From Anticarsia gemmatalis (lineage: Eukaryota; Arthropoda; Insecta; Lepidoptera; Erebidae), in assembly GCF_050436995.1 (NCBI RefSeq), contig NC_134769.1, positions 1,612,001-1,676,000 of the forward strand: a stretch of DNA of 64,000 nucleotides, written 5' to 3'. This document shows positions 1 to 12,100 of the stretch, piece after piece; the first letter of the stretch is position 1; each line of letters starts with the position of its first letter. The notes under the pieces were generated by a model. The model did no database searches. It was not told the origin of the DNA and saw nothing but the letters and a program-made list of their open reading frames with translations. Made by a program: the position numbers and the translations under genes.

Positions 1-123
1 AATCCAAATACTAATATTACACGGTAACTTATTTAACTATGCCTTGATTCGCTTGACGATTCGGCCTTAGTGACTCAGACCGACAGACCCAAAAACAATT
101 AAAACGGAACCTTATTTCCTCAG

Positions 124-3100
124 GGCATAACGACGGACATCCCTCAGTACATAATCCACAAGCTGGGTCTATCGCGGGACCCGCTCGCAGAGCTGCACGC
201 CCCGCCTCCGCCGCCGCCGCCGCAAAACGCTTCGCCTTCCAAGTAAGTACATACGAAAATAAACCTTATGGTTTTAAGAATATTGCCCAAAAAAGATTTA
301 TTGGCTTCTTGAATATGTTTATTGATTAAACGACTGAAAACATAAAACTTTAGTATCTGTAAGTAAAACTTAAATTCTTTGGCCTTAAGCTCGCATATAT
401 AGTATAAAATAATTAAACACAGTTTAATTTTTTCGACCTTATAGTCGTCTGAGCATACTCTTAAATGTTGTAATAGGAAAATATTAAATTAGAGAAATAT
501 TGTCAACAAAACGTACAATAAATTATTTAATTCCCGGTGCATTGAAAATGATTCTTACTTTAATGATATAAGATTGACAATTCAGTAACATAATATGTGT
601 ATAATCAAAATAAACCTTCATTTCAATATCATTAAGATTGTTTTTTCAGTGACTACTTGACAATTTGATTTCAGGAGTAGAGGTCGTCAGTCCCCTCCAT
701 CAGGTCAAGGGGGTGCTCCGCCCTCAGAGAACGACTACCAAGTCATCAAGCTCATCTCTAATGGAGCGTACGGCGCCGTGTATCTTGTTAAACACAAACA
801 GACTAGGCAGAGGTGAGTAAACAATTTGTAAATATAAACCGGAATTAAAATCTTTAGTGGTGGTTTTGTGCACATATTTTTCTTTATTTTTAAGACAAGT
901 CCCGCACAATTAATTGCTCTTGTGTCGCGGGGCCTTTTACAAATATAAAACAACGGACTCAAAGTACGATCAGACCCGAAACAATTGTTTGTGGATCGCA
1001 CAAATAATAGCTTAGTGTGGGAATCGAGCCCACGACTTCCCGACGCTATGACTCGTCGACGAGTGTAAGTTGACGACTTGATATCGGTAGCGTTATTTTA
1101 AATTGGTCATGTAAGTCATGATTCTTTTGATATGAAGCGACAGCAAATCGTCGACGTGTCTTGGCAGATCGGCGGGTTGACCGCGTTACTTTACGTCTTA
1201 TGGGTTTAAGCCACTTAATACAGCATTTTACTTAATTTTAATATTTATATTTTAAATTGTAATGCTCAATTGTATGGTTGGTTAGTAATATATTTTGTTA
1301 CAGGTATGCGATGAAGAAGATAAGCAAAAACAACTTGATACTACGTAATCAAGTGGAGCAAGCGTTCGCTGAGAGAGATATCCTCAGCTTTGCCGACAAT
1401 CCTTTTGTGGTAAGCTATTTAAAATACACTAGCTGACCCGCGCAACTTCGCTTGCGTCACATAAGGAAGAATGGGTCATAATTACAACTTTCGTTGCTAC
1501 TCCGCTCCTAATGGCCGTAGCGTGATGTTATATAGCCTAAAGCCTTCCTCGATACATGGTCTATTCAACACAAAAATATTTTTACAATTCGAACCAGTAG
1601 TTCCTGAGAATAGCGCGTTCAAACAAATAAACTCTTCAGCTTTATAATATTAGTATAGATTCAAACTATCAAAATTATCTGTAGGTCGGAAAACTTTACC
1701 TTTTACTTGACTCGGTTCGCATATGAATTTACACTAAATACTGTTTAAAACTCGCGAAATAAGATTTGTCTACATCTGTGATTAGACCGCTAGTGTATGC
1801 GACTGCAAACCATAACGTCCCTCGCTCAATCCCGCATCGGATAAAAAAACTGCATACCTTCAAGAATTGTTCTAAAGAACTCTCAGGCAAGGTTGCATCA
1901 CGATGTTTTCCTCATTGTTTCCGCGGGTTTGAACCGCCAACCACTTGCGTTCGAGATCTACCATCGTATACCGCTCGGTTTGCACTGCTATATTAATAAA
2001 TAAATGATATGTTCCCTAGGTAACGATGTACTGTTCGTTCGAGACGAAGCGGCACCTGTGCCTGATCCTGGAGTTCGTGGAGGGCGGCGACTGCGCCACG
2101 CTGCTGCGCGCCGGCCCGCTGCCCGCCGACATGGCGCGCCACTACTTCGCCGAGGCCGTGCTGGCCGTCGAGTACCTGCACTCCTACGGCATCGTGCACA
2201 GGGACCTCAAGCCTGACAAGTGAGTACAAGCCCGTATATATTAGTTCGTGGAGGGCGGCGACTGCGCCACGCTGCTGCGCGCCGGCCCGCTGCCCGCCGA
2301 CATGGCGCGCCACTACTTCGCCGAGGCCGTGCTGGCCGTCGAGTACCTGCACTCCTACGGCATCGTGCACAGGGACCTCAAGCCTGACAAGTGAGTACAA
2401 GCCCGTATATATTAGTTCGTGGAGGGCGGCGACTGCGCCACGCTGCTGCGCGCCGGCCCGCTGCCCGCCGACATGGCGCGCCACTACTTCGCCGAGGCCG
2501 TGCTGGCCGTCGAGTACCTGCACTCCTACGGCATCGTGCACAGGGACCTCAAGCCTGACAAGTGAGTACAAGCCCGTATATATTAGTTCGTGGAGGGCGG
2601 CGACTGCGCCACGCTGCTGCGCGCCGGCCCGCTGCCCGCCGACATGGCGCGCCACTACTTCGCCGAGGCCGTGCTGGCCGTCGAGTACCTGCACTCCTAC
2701 GGCATCGTGCACAGGGACCTCAAGCCTGACAAGTGAGTACAAGCCCGTATATATTAGTTCGTGGAGGGCGGCGACTGCGCCACGCTGCTGCGCGCCGGCC
2801 CGCTGCCCGCCGACATGGCGCGCCACTACTTCGCCGAGGCCGTGCTGGCCGTCGAGTACCTGCACTCCTACGGCATCGTGCACAGGGACCTCAAGCCTGA
2901 CAAGTGAGTACAAGCCCGTATATATTAGTTCGTGGAGGGCGGCGACTGCGCCACGCTGCTGCGCGCCGGCCCGCTGCCCGCCGACATGGCGCGCCACTAC
3001 TTCGCCGAGGCCGTGCTGGCCGTCGAGTACCTGCACTCCTACGGCATCGTGCACAGGGACCTCAAGCCTGACAAGTGAGTACAAGCCCGTATATATTAGT

Positions 3101-6100
3101 TCGTGGAGGGCGGCGACTGCGCCACGCTGCTGCGCGCCGGCCCGCTGCCCGCCGACATGGCGCGCCACTACTTCGCCGAGGCCGTGCTGGCCGTCGAGTA
3201 CCTGCACTCCTACGGCATCGTGCACAGGGACCTCAAGCCTGACAAGTGAGTACAAGCCCGTATATATTAGTTCGTGGAGGGCGGCGACTGCGCCACGCTG
3301 CTGCGCGCCGGCCCGCTGCCCGCCGACATGGCGCGCCACTACTTCGCCGAGGCCGTGCTGGCCGTCGAGTACCTGCACTCCTACGGCATCGTGCACAGGG
3401 ACCTCAAGCCTGACAAGTGAGTACAAGCCCGTATATATTAGTTCGTGGAGGGCGGCGACTGCGCCACGCTGCTGCGCGCCGGCCCGCTGCCCGCCGACAT
3501 GGCGCGCCACTACTTCGCCGAGGCCGTGCTGGCCGTCGAGTACCTGCACTCCTACGGCATCGTGCACAGGGACCTCAAGCCTGACAAGTGAGTACAAGCC
3601 CGTATATATTAGTTCGTGGAGGGCGGCGACTGCGCCACGCTGCTGCGCGCCGGCCCGCTGCCCGCCGACATGGCGCGCCACTACTTCGCCGAGGCCGTGC
3701 TGGCCGTCGAGTACCTGCACTCCTACGGCATCGTGCACAGGGACCTCAAGCCTGACAAGTGAGTACAAGCCCGTATATATTAGTTCGTGGAGGGCGGCGA
3801 CTGCGCCACGCTGCTGCGCGCCGGCCCGCTGCCCGCCGACATGGCGCGCCACTACTTCGCCGAGGCCGTGCTGGCCGTCGAGTACCTGCACTCCTACGGC
3901 ATCGTGCACAGGGACCTCAAGCCTGACAAGTGAGTACAAGCCCGTATATATTAGTTCGTGGAGGGCGGCGACTGCGCCACGCTGCTGCGCGCCGGCCCGC
4001 TGCCCGCCGACATGGCGCGCCACTACTTCGCCGAGGCCGTGCTGGCCGTCGAGTACCTGCACTCCTACGGCATCGTGCACAGGGACCTCAAGCCTGACAA
4101 GTGAGTACAAGCCCGTATATATTAGTTCGTGGAGGGCGGCGACTGCGCCACGCTGCTGCGCGCCGGCCCGCTGCCCGCCGACATGGCGCGCCACTACTTC
4201 GCCGAGGCCGTGCTGGCCGTCGAGTACCTGCACTCCTACGGCATCGTGCACAGGGACCTCAAGCCTGACAAGTGAGTACAAGAACTTATCGAAATCATTA
4301 CTGCCCAGAGATAAATACCTTAACCTAAGTATACAGCTAGCTGACCCCAATGTAAATCTTTCACCTCCTATTTCAGCCGCAGAGTCTTTGAAAAATAGAA
4401 GTATAGTGCTCCAGTACTATCATGCTCCATCGTTTTTTGATTGATTTGATTTTCCTTCATTGTTTAGTGTAGACTTTCAAGTTATTGTTATATTGTTACA
4501 GTTTATTGATCACCGCGACTGGTCACATCAAACTAACGGATTTCGGACTCAGCAAGATGGGATTGATGTCTTGTAAGTATACACATTATTCTACTCAACT
4601 TTGGTCCCCAATGATAGGGGCTTTTTGAAGTTTTGGACATCTCATTAATTTGCTTGGTCTTTGTTTGTAGTGGCGACAAACTTATACGAAGAATACGCCG
4701 ACAGAGAAGCTCGGCAGTTCTCGGATAAGCAAGTGTGTGGCACTCCGGAATATATCGCACCTGAGGTCATATTAAGACAGGTTAGTAAATAAATAAATAA
4801 AATAAAAATGTCTTTATTGTTTAGAAGAAAATTACAAAATTTAACAAAGCCCTAATAAATAAAGCCAAATACTGTAGAAACATATTTTTAGCCCTATTTT
4901 AGTTTAACCCTATTTTAGTTTTTATTGTATAATTTGTAATGATTACTGTCAGAAAAAAATTTAAGACTTTAAGATTCTTTACGTACACGTGTACGACACG
5001 TACGTATACGCAAAAGTTATAATATATGAAATTCAAGAGAACTAACTTTAAATGATTTGTATTACTGTATTTACCAGTAATAATAAATGTTGTGTGATTG
5101 TGTTCAGGGTTACGGCAAGCCGGTGGATTGGTGGTCAATGGGTATCATTCTGTACGAGTTCCTAGTGGGATGCGTGCCGTTCTTCGGAGATACTCCTGAG
5201 GAACTGTTCGCTCATACTGTCAATGGTAAGCACCGCTGTCTATTGATACTGTATGTTAACAAAATGTTATAACCGGTGATTACTCGTTATAACTTTTTTT
5301 TTCGGCGAAAAACAACGCTGTATTTTTATCAAGTAATAACAAAACTCGATACTTGTAACTTTTGCTTCTCAGATAATTGATAGTGTTTTTTGGCATTTAA
5401 AAAGATAAAATGTTGACCAGTCATACATAGGAAACCGGGTACTTTCAGGAATACAAATTCGATAAATTGCAAATGCTTATAGTGTCTATAACACATACAC
5501 ATAGTAATCGGTTCCTTGTGGTGTAGACGACATCGAGTGGCCGTCGGAGGAGGACTTCCCGATCGCAGTGGAGGCGCGCGCCATCATCACGGAGCTGCTC
5601 GCCAGGAACCCGCGCGACCGCCTCGGCACTGGCGGCACCCATCAAGTCAAGGTAAACATGACTGCAATAAACTGAAAAAAAAATCATAAACATACATGGG
5701 TTTTTCCTACTAGATATCAACATTTTTGCTTGTATTGTCATAATTTTCTGTTTTCCTAAAAAAATTTTTTGATCCATATTTTGTTTTGTTTTAAATGCAA
5801 TAAATATATCAAACTAAATAATGTATAACACACTTTCGTTAAGTTGAGCTATAGCAAACGATGTAATAGATTATAGCTAATTAGAGTTACACTCAGTTCA
5901 AATTGTTGTGTCATTGTAAACTTAATTATAAGTAAACTATATTATATCTCGTGATATATTAACATACAAAAAAATATTTCCTTTATTTCATGGAGACGTT
6001 TCTTAGCCCATTTTTTTTTATAACAGGAGCACGTATACTTCTACGGTCTGGACTGGAACAACCTTCTGCGGCGCAAGGCTGAGTTCATACCGCAGTTGGA

Positions 6101-9100
6101 GAACGACGAGGACACCAGCTACTTCGACAGTATGTACAACGCTTACATTATAAACCAACTGACACGTTTACAGACAGATGTACAAACAAACAGACGGACA
6201 GACAGACAGATGAATGAACAAACAGGCAGACAGACAGATGAAAGAACAAACAGACAAACAGACAGACAGACAGACAGACGAACGAACGAACAAACAGACA
6301 GACAGACGAACGAACGAACGAACAAACAGACAGACAGACAGATGAAGGAACTAACAGACAGACAGACAGACATATAAACGAACAAACTTCTGTCTAGTCA
6401 GACAGACCGATTAGTTGACTGACAGCATGATTGATAAACTGCCATGACCGACCGATAGTACATATCAATTGTCACGTCAAATCGTGTATTCTAGGGTACC
6501 TAACTAACAATGTACAGAAATTGAAGAATAGAAAACTTTATCTGTTTGTTGTAAAATGTTATGATTTTCGTCTTTAATGTCAAATCTATAACCTGCACTT
6601 GGCCAACGTGGTGGACTCAAGGCCTAACCCCTCCCCCTCGTTTGGGAGGAGACCCTTGCCCTGCAGTGGGACATTAATGGGTTAAAATAGGGCAAATCTA
6701 CATGTGTGAACATGCAGCGACTGTTTATTGTTGGCATTTGGCCGCGAGTGCTGCAGTCTCCTAGCGTTCATTGTTTAAATTCACAAGACTGCCATACAGT
6801 GGCGAAGGCTCCCTATAACCCGATTCCTACCGGCTTTACCTTCGAAACACTCCTAAAAATGCGTCACATAAATGTGTATTACTCTCAAAAAAAATCGTTT
6901 ATTTAAATTAAATTCTATATTTATTACGACATTCATAATATTTTCAATAAAACTAATTTAAAATAAAAAAAATGATAAAACGCCTGTTGTATGCAAAAGT
7001 AATTTTACCGAAATTGCCGTCAAACAACTCGACGGCGCGCGCAGGAATCGCGTAAAGCGAAAAAGATGTCGATGACGTCACGCGGACGTACTTTTCTATG
7101 GCGCGTTTTACCGGCGAGGTAACCCGGAATTCATCGGCTTATTGGGCGACTAGTAGGTACAACAGGCGCAGCGGCGCGGGCGGCGCGGCAACTAGCGAAT
7201 GTGTGAGTGAGATGCAATGATATTTAATGAGAGAGACAATGAATGCAATTGTTGTGATGACATTTATGATTTTAGATTTAGTTTTGTTTTCATTTTGCGC
7301 GCTGTTTTAGGTTATTTTGGAATATTTTGTTTATTATATTTGGATGAGTTAAATTGTGTTAAATTATCGATGAATGTTATTATTTTGTGTAAAATCGTGG
7401 TGATTGTGTGAATGTACTGGTCGTATCTTACGTGTATTTGTAAGTATTACTTTCATTGTTATTGTTTGTGTATTGCGACCATGGACAACAAGTAGGTAGA
7501 AGTAGAAGCAATAAATATTGTTAAATTAGTTATGAATCAGTTAATTAATGTTGTAGAGTGTAGACATTGTTTTCAAAATGCTCCTAGTGCCAACATGTAC
7601 GTACTTATCTACCAAAATAAATAATACAGAATGCAAAGGACATGATAAGTATTTTAAACATTCCCTTATGTTATTCTCTACGATATAACTTTATAAATTT
7701 ATCAATGGCTTATTGGTACCTAGCTGTAAAGTGTTTTTATTATTTCTCAGATTGTTTCTAGTAGATAGCATTTGGAGTCAATCAAAGTTGTATTTAAATA
7801 CTAAGACACTTACCTATTAAACACGAAATTTGAAGTAATAGGATAGAATCATTCCTCATTAATAATTTCGGTCTTACATTAGTTCTTACCTACTATGAAA
7901 GTAGTTTGGTAGATCGGATCGCAATACAACGATTTATTCTGTTAACGTATGGTTAGTGGTCAACCTGGTGTCAAATTTGTTCAAGCCGCCATCGCGTCGG
8001 TCACCCACCTATGGAATGACCGCACCAAGAGTTGCTTAACTTTAGTTTAAGCAGTTTTAGCTCCGGCTTGCCTTTTAACAAAACTCACCCTTCGCCACTG
8101 CTGCCATATTGCAACCTGGGCGGAAGGTACAACGTTCACCGGACGGTTGCTTAATTTGACGTAGATTCGCTGATCAGACTAGCCGTAGTCGTACTGCTAA
8201 GGTCCACAGTAGCTCCCCGCGCGATTGTTTTAAATAACCGCGCTCACAGAGGCCAAAAACCTCGTCGTACAGTAAACTTACTTAAATTTCACAATTAACG
8301 CGATTTGTGGTACCGGGAAAACAATGAAAATCGTTCCGTGGCTTAGCTAGGGGTATATTTTTTGAGTTTATTACAATGAATGTTGTTCGTGCAGCCCGTT
8401 GCGACCGCTACAACCACAGCGAGGTGGACACGGATGAGGCGGCCGAGCCCCCCGAGCCGGCCGAGGAGGCGGGCGTGTTCGCCGCCTTCTCCAGCACCTC
8501 GCCGCAGTGGCGCCGCCACTACCACCACTCCTGCGTCGAGCACGACTCAAGGGTATATTATCTTATCTTATCTTAGAGGCTTCCACCACTCTTGATCCTT
8601 TGTGTCACCCCCTCCTTTGCTACTGTAAACGTAAAGAGAGCAGAGCAAAATACGACTCGCGGGTAGCACTTTACTCTAATTATAACATGAGCCGGCTACA
8701 TAAGCAGGGACAACTATTAATACAAGTTGGAACTCTCATTCGTTTAAAAAACGCATTGAGTACTGCAAAACCACCTAAGAGAGTACGTAACTACCCAAAA
8801 CCACTTTTTATTTTATGCGGTCATTCACTTTAAATGCATCTTCTTATTGAGAAAAATGTGGTTACGTGTTTCGTATTGTATACTCCTGCAAAGTGACGGT
8901 TGATTAAAAAATTGTAGCTCGATTCAACGGTTTTACAATATATGTAAGCAAGCCGTTCTTTCTTCTTGTTATCATAACTGAAAATTTCAATTGAACGATC
9001 ATTAAACTTCCGTGATCTGCACTGTTAAACATTTGTTTAGAGGGGACTAGCATTACGCCTTGGTTTTGCGACCTTTGAGCTTGTAACATATTATCGTTTC

Positions 9101-12100
9101 ACAGAGCACGGACAGCTGGCCGGGTACTCCAGACAGTGCTGGACCTCCGACTACACCCACAGCACCATTACACCATCATCCTAAGTGCCCGGTACGTTAA
9201 TTACATAAGATTATTTTCGTAAATTTACCCTGTGTAGATTTCATTTAGTTATTCTTTATTTATTTTTTAATATAATTTCGGATTAGGTTTTTCCAATTAG
9301 TGAAAACACCAAATCCGTAATTATCGACTTGACTATCCAAAATCGTTATTTTCTCATGGATACTGAATTTAAGCTAACCTAATACATATACTATTGTTTA
9401 TAACACATTCTGTTACCACAGATGATGGGTGGAAGCGCATCAACAGCAGAATCATCACAGACGGACAGCGACGACGTGTCCCCGGCAGCCCGACGACGCG
9501 CGGCCCTCCGTCCCGCACACGTGTCCCACGCGTCCCACGCCTCCCACACGTCCCACGCGTCCCAAGCGCCGCACGCGCCACACGTGGCTCACCACGCGCC
9601 ACACGCAACTCACACGATCTCACATCATCACTCGCTACATGCGCATCCGTTGCCGCATGCGATACTGCATCCGCATCCTACTACCAGTCTGACTATTGTG
9701 CCGAGAATGTGAGTATACAACACTGTATATAAGACTTTCTTATTATGAAAGATTTTTTTAAAGTCCCGTTGTTATAACTGCATCTCAAAAAAGAGACTTT
9801 GTTTTCGGACTTCCCTTTAACAAATGTTCCCATTAACGATGTTCCCATTAACTAATTGTTAATGGTAAAGTTTTTGGTAGGTATGTTGTTGGTAAAGTTT
9901 TTCTTTATACTAAAAAAAGATCACTTATTTTAGTTATAATGCTGCTAAAATTGCAGTGCGTCCTCAAATACAACAAACGAGTTAAAGATGTAGTAACAAA
10001 GCCTTTCATAATCCTAATTTAATGTTAAGTACATAGGATTTTATAGAATCACATAACCAGCCTTTTATAATCCTATCATAATGTTAAGAACATAGGATTT
10101 TATAGAATCACATAACCTAGCAATTATTTTGTTCCCTAGTTCGGACATGTCAAAGAAGGACGAGAAGAGCACAAGCCTGGACAAGCCGGATAAGCCAGAG
10201 CGGCCGGAGAAGACGCGCCCCACTGCCATCGTCGCCAAGTCCATGAGGCGATCCGCCAGCACTTCGGGACTCTCGCTCGTTATTCATCCAGGTAAAATTT
10301 ACTACTATGAATATTTAATAGTGTAAGATGATAAAAAGTATTAGGTATTATATCATAGTTTCGAATAACTTATGACAATATTTAGGCGTGAGTCAAATAA
10401 AACACAGTTTATTTGTATAGAATCTTGCGTACACGTGCGCGCACGTGCGTGTACGTTTACACACTTTAGCCATGTGTGATTTGCAAAATTTGCGTCAGTT
10501 AACTTTTACTGAGAGGTTCAATCACAATAATTATGCCTAACATTTGCTTTTAAGATTAAACAAGGATTAAAAAATATATTTTAACCTTTTTCAATAAACA
10601 AATTTCATACATTCCACGTCACAATAGCAGGCTGGTAGAATATGTCTAAACTATCAATATTTTTGTATAAATAACTATGTATGTATGTACAGCAGACGAC
10701 AGTACATGGAGCGTGGGCGCGGGCTCTCCTTGCGCCGGCAACACATCATCAACGAACTCGTCGCGAGATTCTTCACCCTGCAGAGATCCACCGTCACCGT
10801 TTGCGCTGCCTAATCATTCGTGAGTTTATTAAACTACTTACATTATTTGATAACATAGAAAATTACATCCTCCTACATATACTTGTAAAGCCGCGAAGTG
10901 ATTATCTTACTTTTAAAGTTGCTAATTGTGAATATTGTTAACGAAATAACAAGAATTTTACCTAGACCCTGGAACCGAATACGTATTTGTTACGTGCACG
11001 TATTACTTAACGTACGTAAGTTTTGTTAGGAAACAATCCTCGCTCATACTACTTCTAGGTCTTCTTCGGCAACCTATAACTTTTCGAACACCTTATAATT
11101 TTAAAATTAATCCATCTAAAATTAAATAACAGAAATATAATCTACTTTTCTTTTTACTGTAATAAGTACTAATGTGTTAAATAATTTCAGACTGATCCAA
11201 TCATCAAAACCACCGATCGTAGTACGTCGTGGGCCACGCGGTTTCGGCTTTACGATACACACAGTGCGAGTGTACTACGGCGACACGGATTACTATACCA
11301 TGCATCATCTTGTATCGGTAAGCTTAAACTTTTAGTGCAGAACCATATTTACTTGTTAATGATGAACGATAGTGATTTATCAGAGATATAGAACCCTCGC
11401 GATTTAGCTCGCCTGTAATAAGAGTAATATAAAACAAAGAAGAACGATTTTTGCCAGGTATTGGGTCTTTAATTATGTCCAAGCGGAATCCTATATAGAC
11501 TTTCGAGCTCATAATTTTAAAGAAATAAGTATCTATTTATATAACAGATAGTTGATAAGGCTAAAACTCTGAATAAAATATATTTTGCATTTAAAAATGA
11601 TTTATGTTACTAGGCGGTGAATGAACAAGGAGCGGCGTGGGCAGCCGGTCTCCGCGCGGGTGATCTCATCACACAACTCAACGGTGAATCCGTGCAGGGA
11701 CTGTTGCATACACAGGTAAACTACAAATACTTTAAACTTTCAATTTACCTCATAAATCGTGTTAAATAATAATATTATAGTTTGTTATTGTAACTATATT
11801 GAATATAATGTTCTAGGTTCTCCGATTGTTGTTAGCTGCGCCTCATGCTACTCTCCGAGCTACACCGCTAGATCAAACGACTATACAGGTAACGTATGCG
11901 TAATGAATAACACCGTTTGTAAAGCTACTTTCTGATACAATACATCTAAGAAACGGTGATGACATTGGATATGTACGACTAAATATATAGACATTGGATT
12001 CTTTTTAACTTTTTTTTATTTAACATAATACTAGAATGAATGCTAACACGCATTTAACATTAGAATATCATACGTTTAGCCTCAGGTTACGCTGACCGTA

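Larger units (their letters stand above)
675..6129 (+). other. MAST: MAST protein kinase domain (exons 2-9)
   Basis: All catalytic hallmarks are visible, so the enzyme should be active. In window residue numbers: glycine loop NGAYGAVYLV (69-78), ATP-anchoring Lys90 in YAMKK, helix-C Glu in AFAERDIL, catalytic loop HRDLKPDN (181-188), DFG (201-203), activation segment ending CGTPEYIAPEV, and DWWSMGIILYEFLVG for subdomain IX. The AGC-type C-terminal extension follows (EHVYFYGLDWNNLLRRKAEF, then ENDEDTSYFDTR). The Asn of HRDLKPDN is split across the 2219/4502 junction (AA|T), so this junction cannot be skipped without breaking the catalytic loop. Confidence 0.95.
6130..8394. other. MAST intron 9 (2.3 kb)
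   Basis: Holds the tetranucleotide tract (6175-6395), a SINE/LINE tail (6594-6686), a CpG-rich block with a CRE site (about 7020-7210) and a diverged repeat with GTGGTCAACCTGGTGTCAAA (about 7950-8045). No exon is recognised, but the CpG-rich block could hold an alternative first exon. Confidence 0.7.

Noticed and set aside
1993..4350. 785-codon minus-strand open frame of near-identical repeats
   Set aside because: It is the antisense of the MAST exon array. A 171-bp period equals 57 codons, so one stop-free antisense frame is copied 13 times. It has no independent similarity.
6096..6385. Open frames on both strands over the ACAG/GAAC tract
   Set aside because: A tetranucleotide repeat without stops is open in every frame; the translations are simple TDRQ or CLSV repeats.
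9369..9732. Minus-strand and alternative plus-strand frames over the His-rich exon
   Set aside because: They overlap a well-supported MAST exon and arise from its GC-rich repeats.
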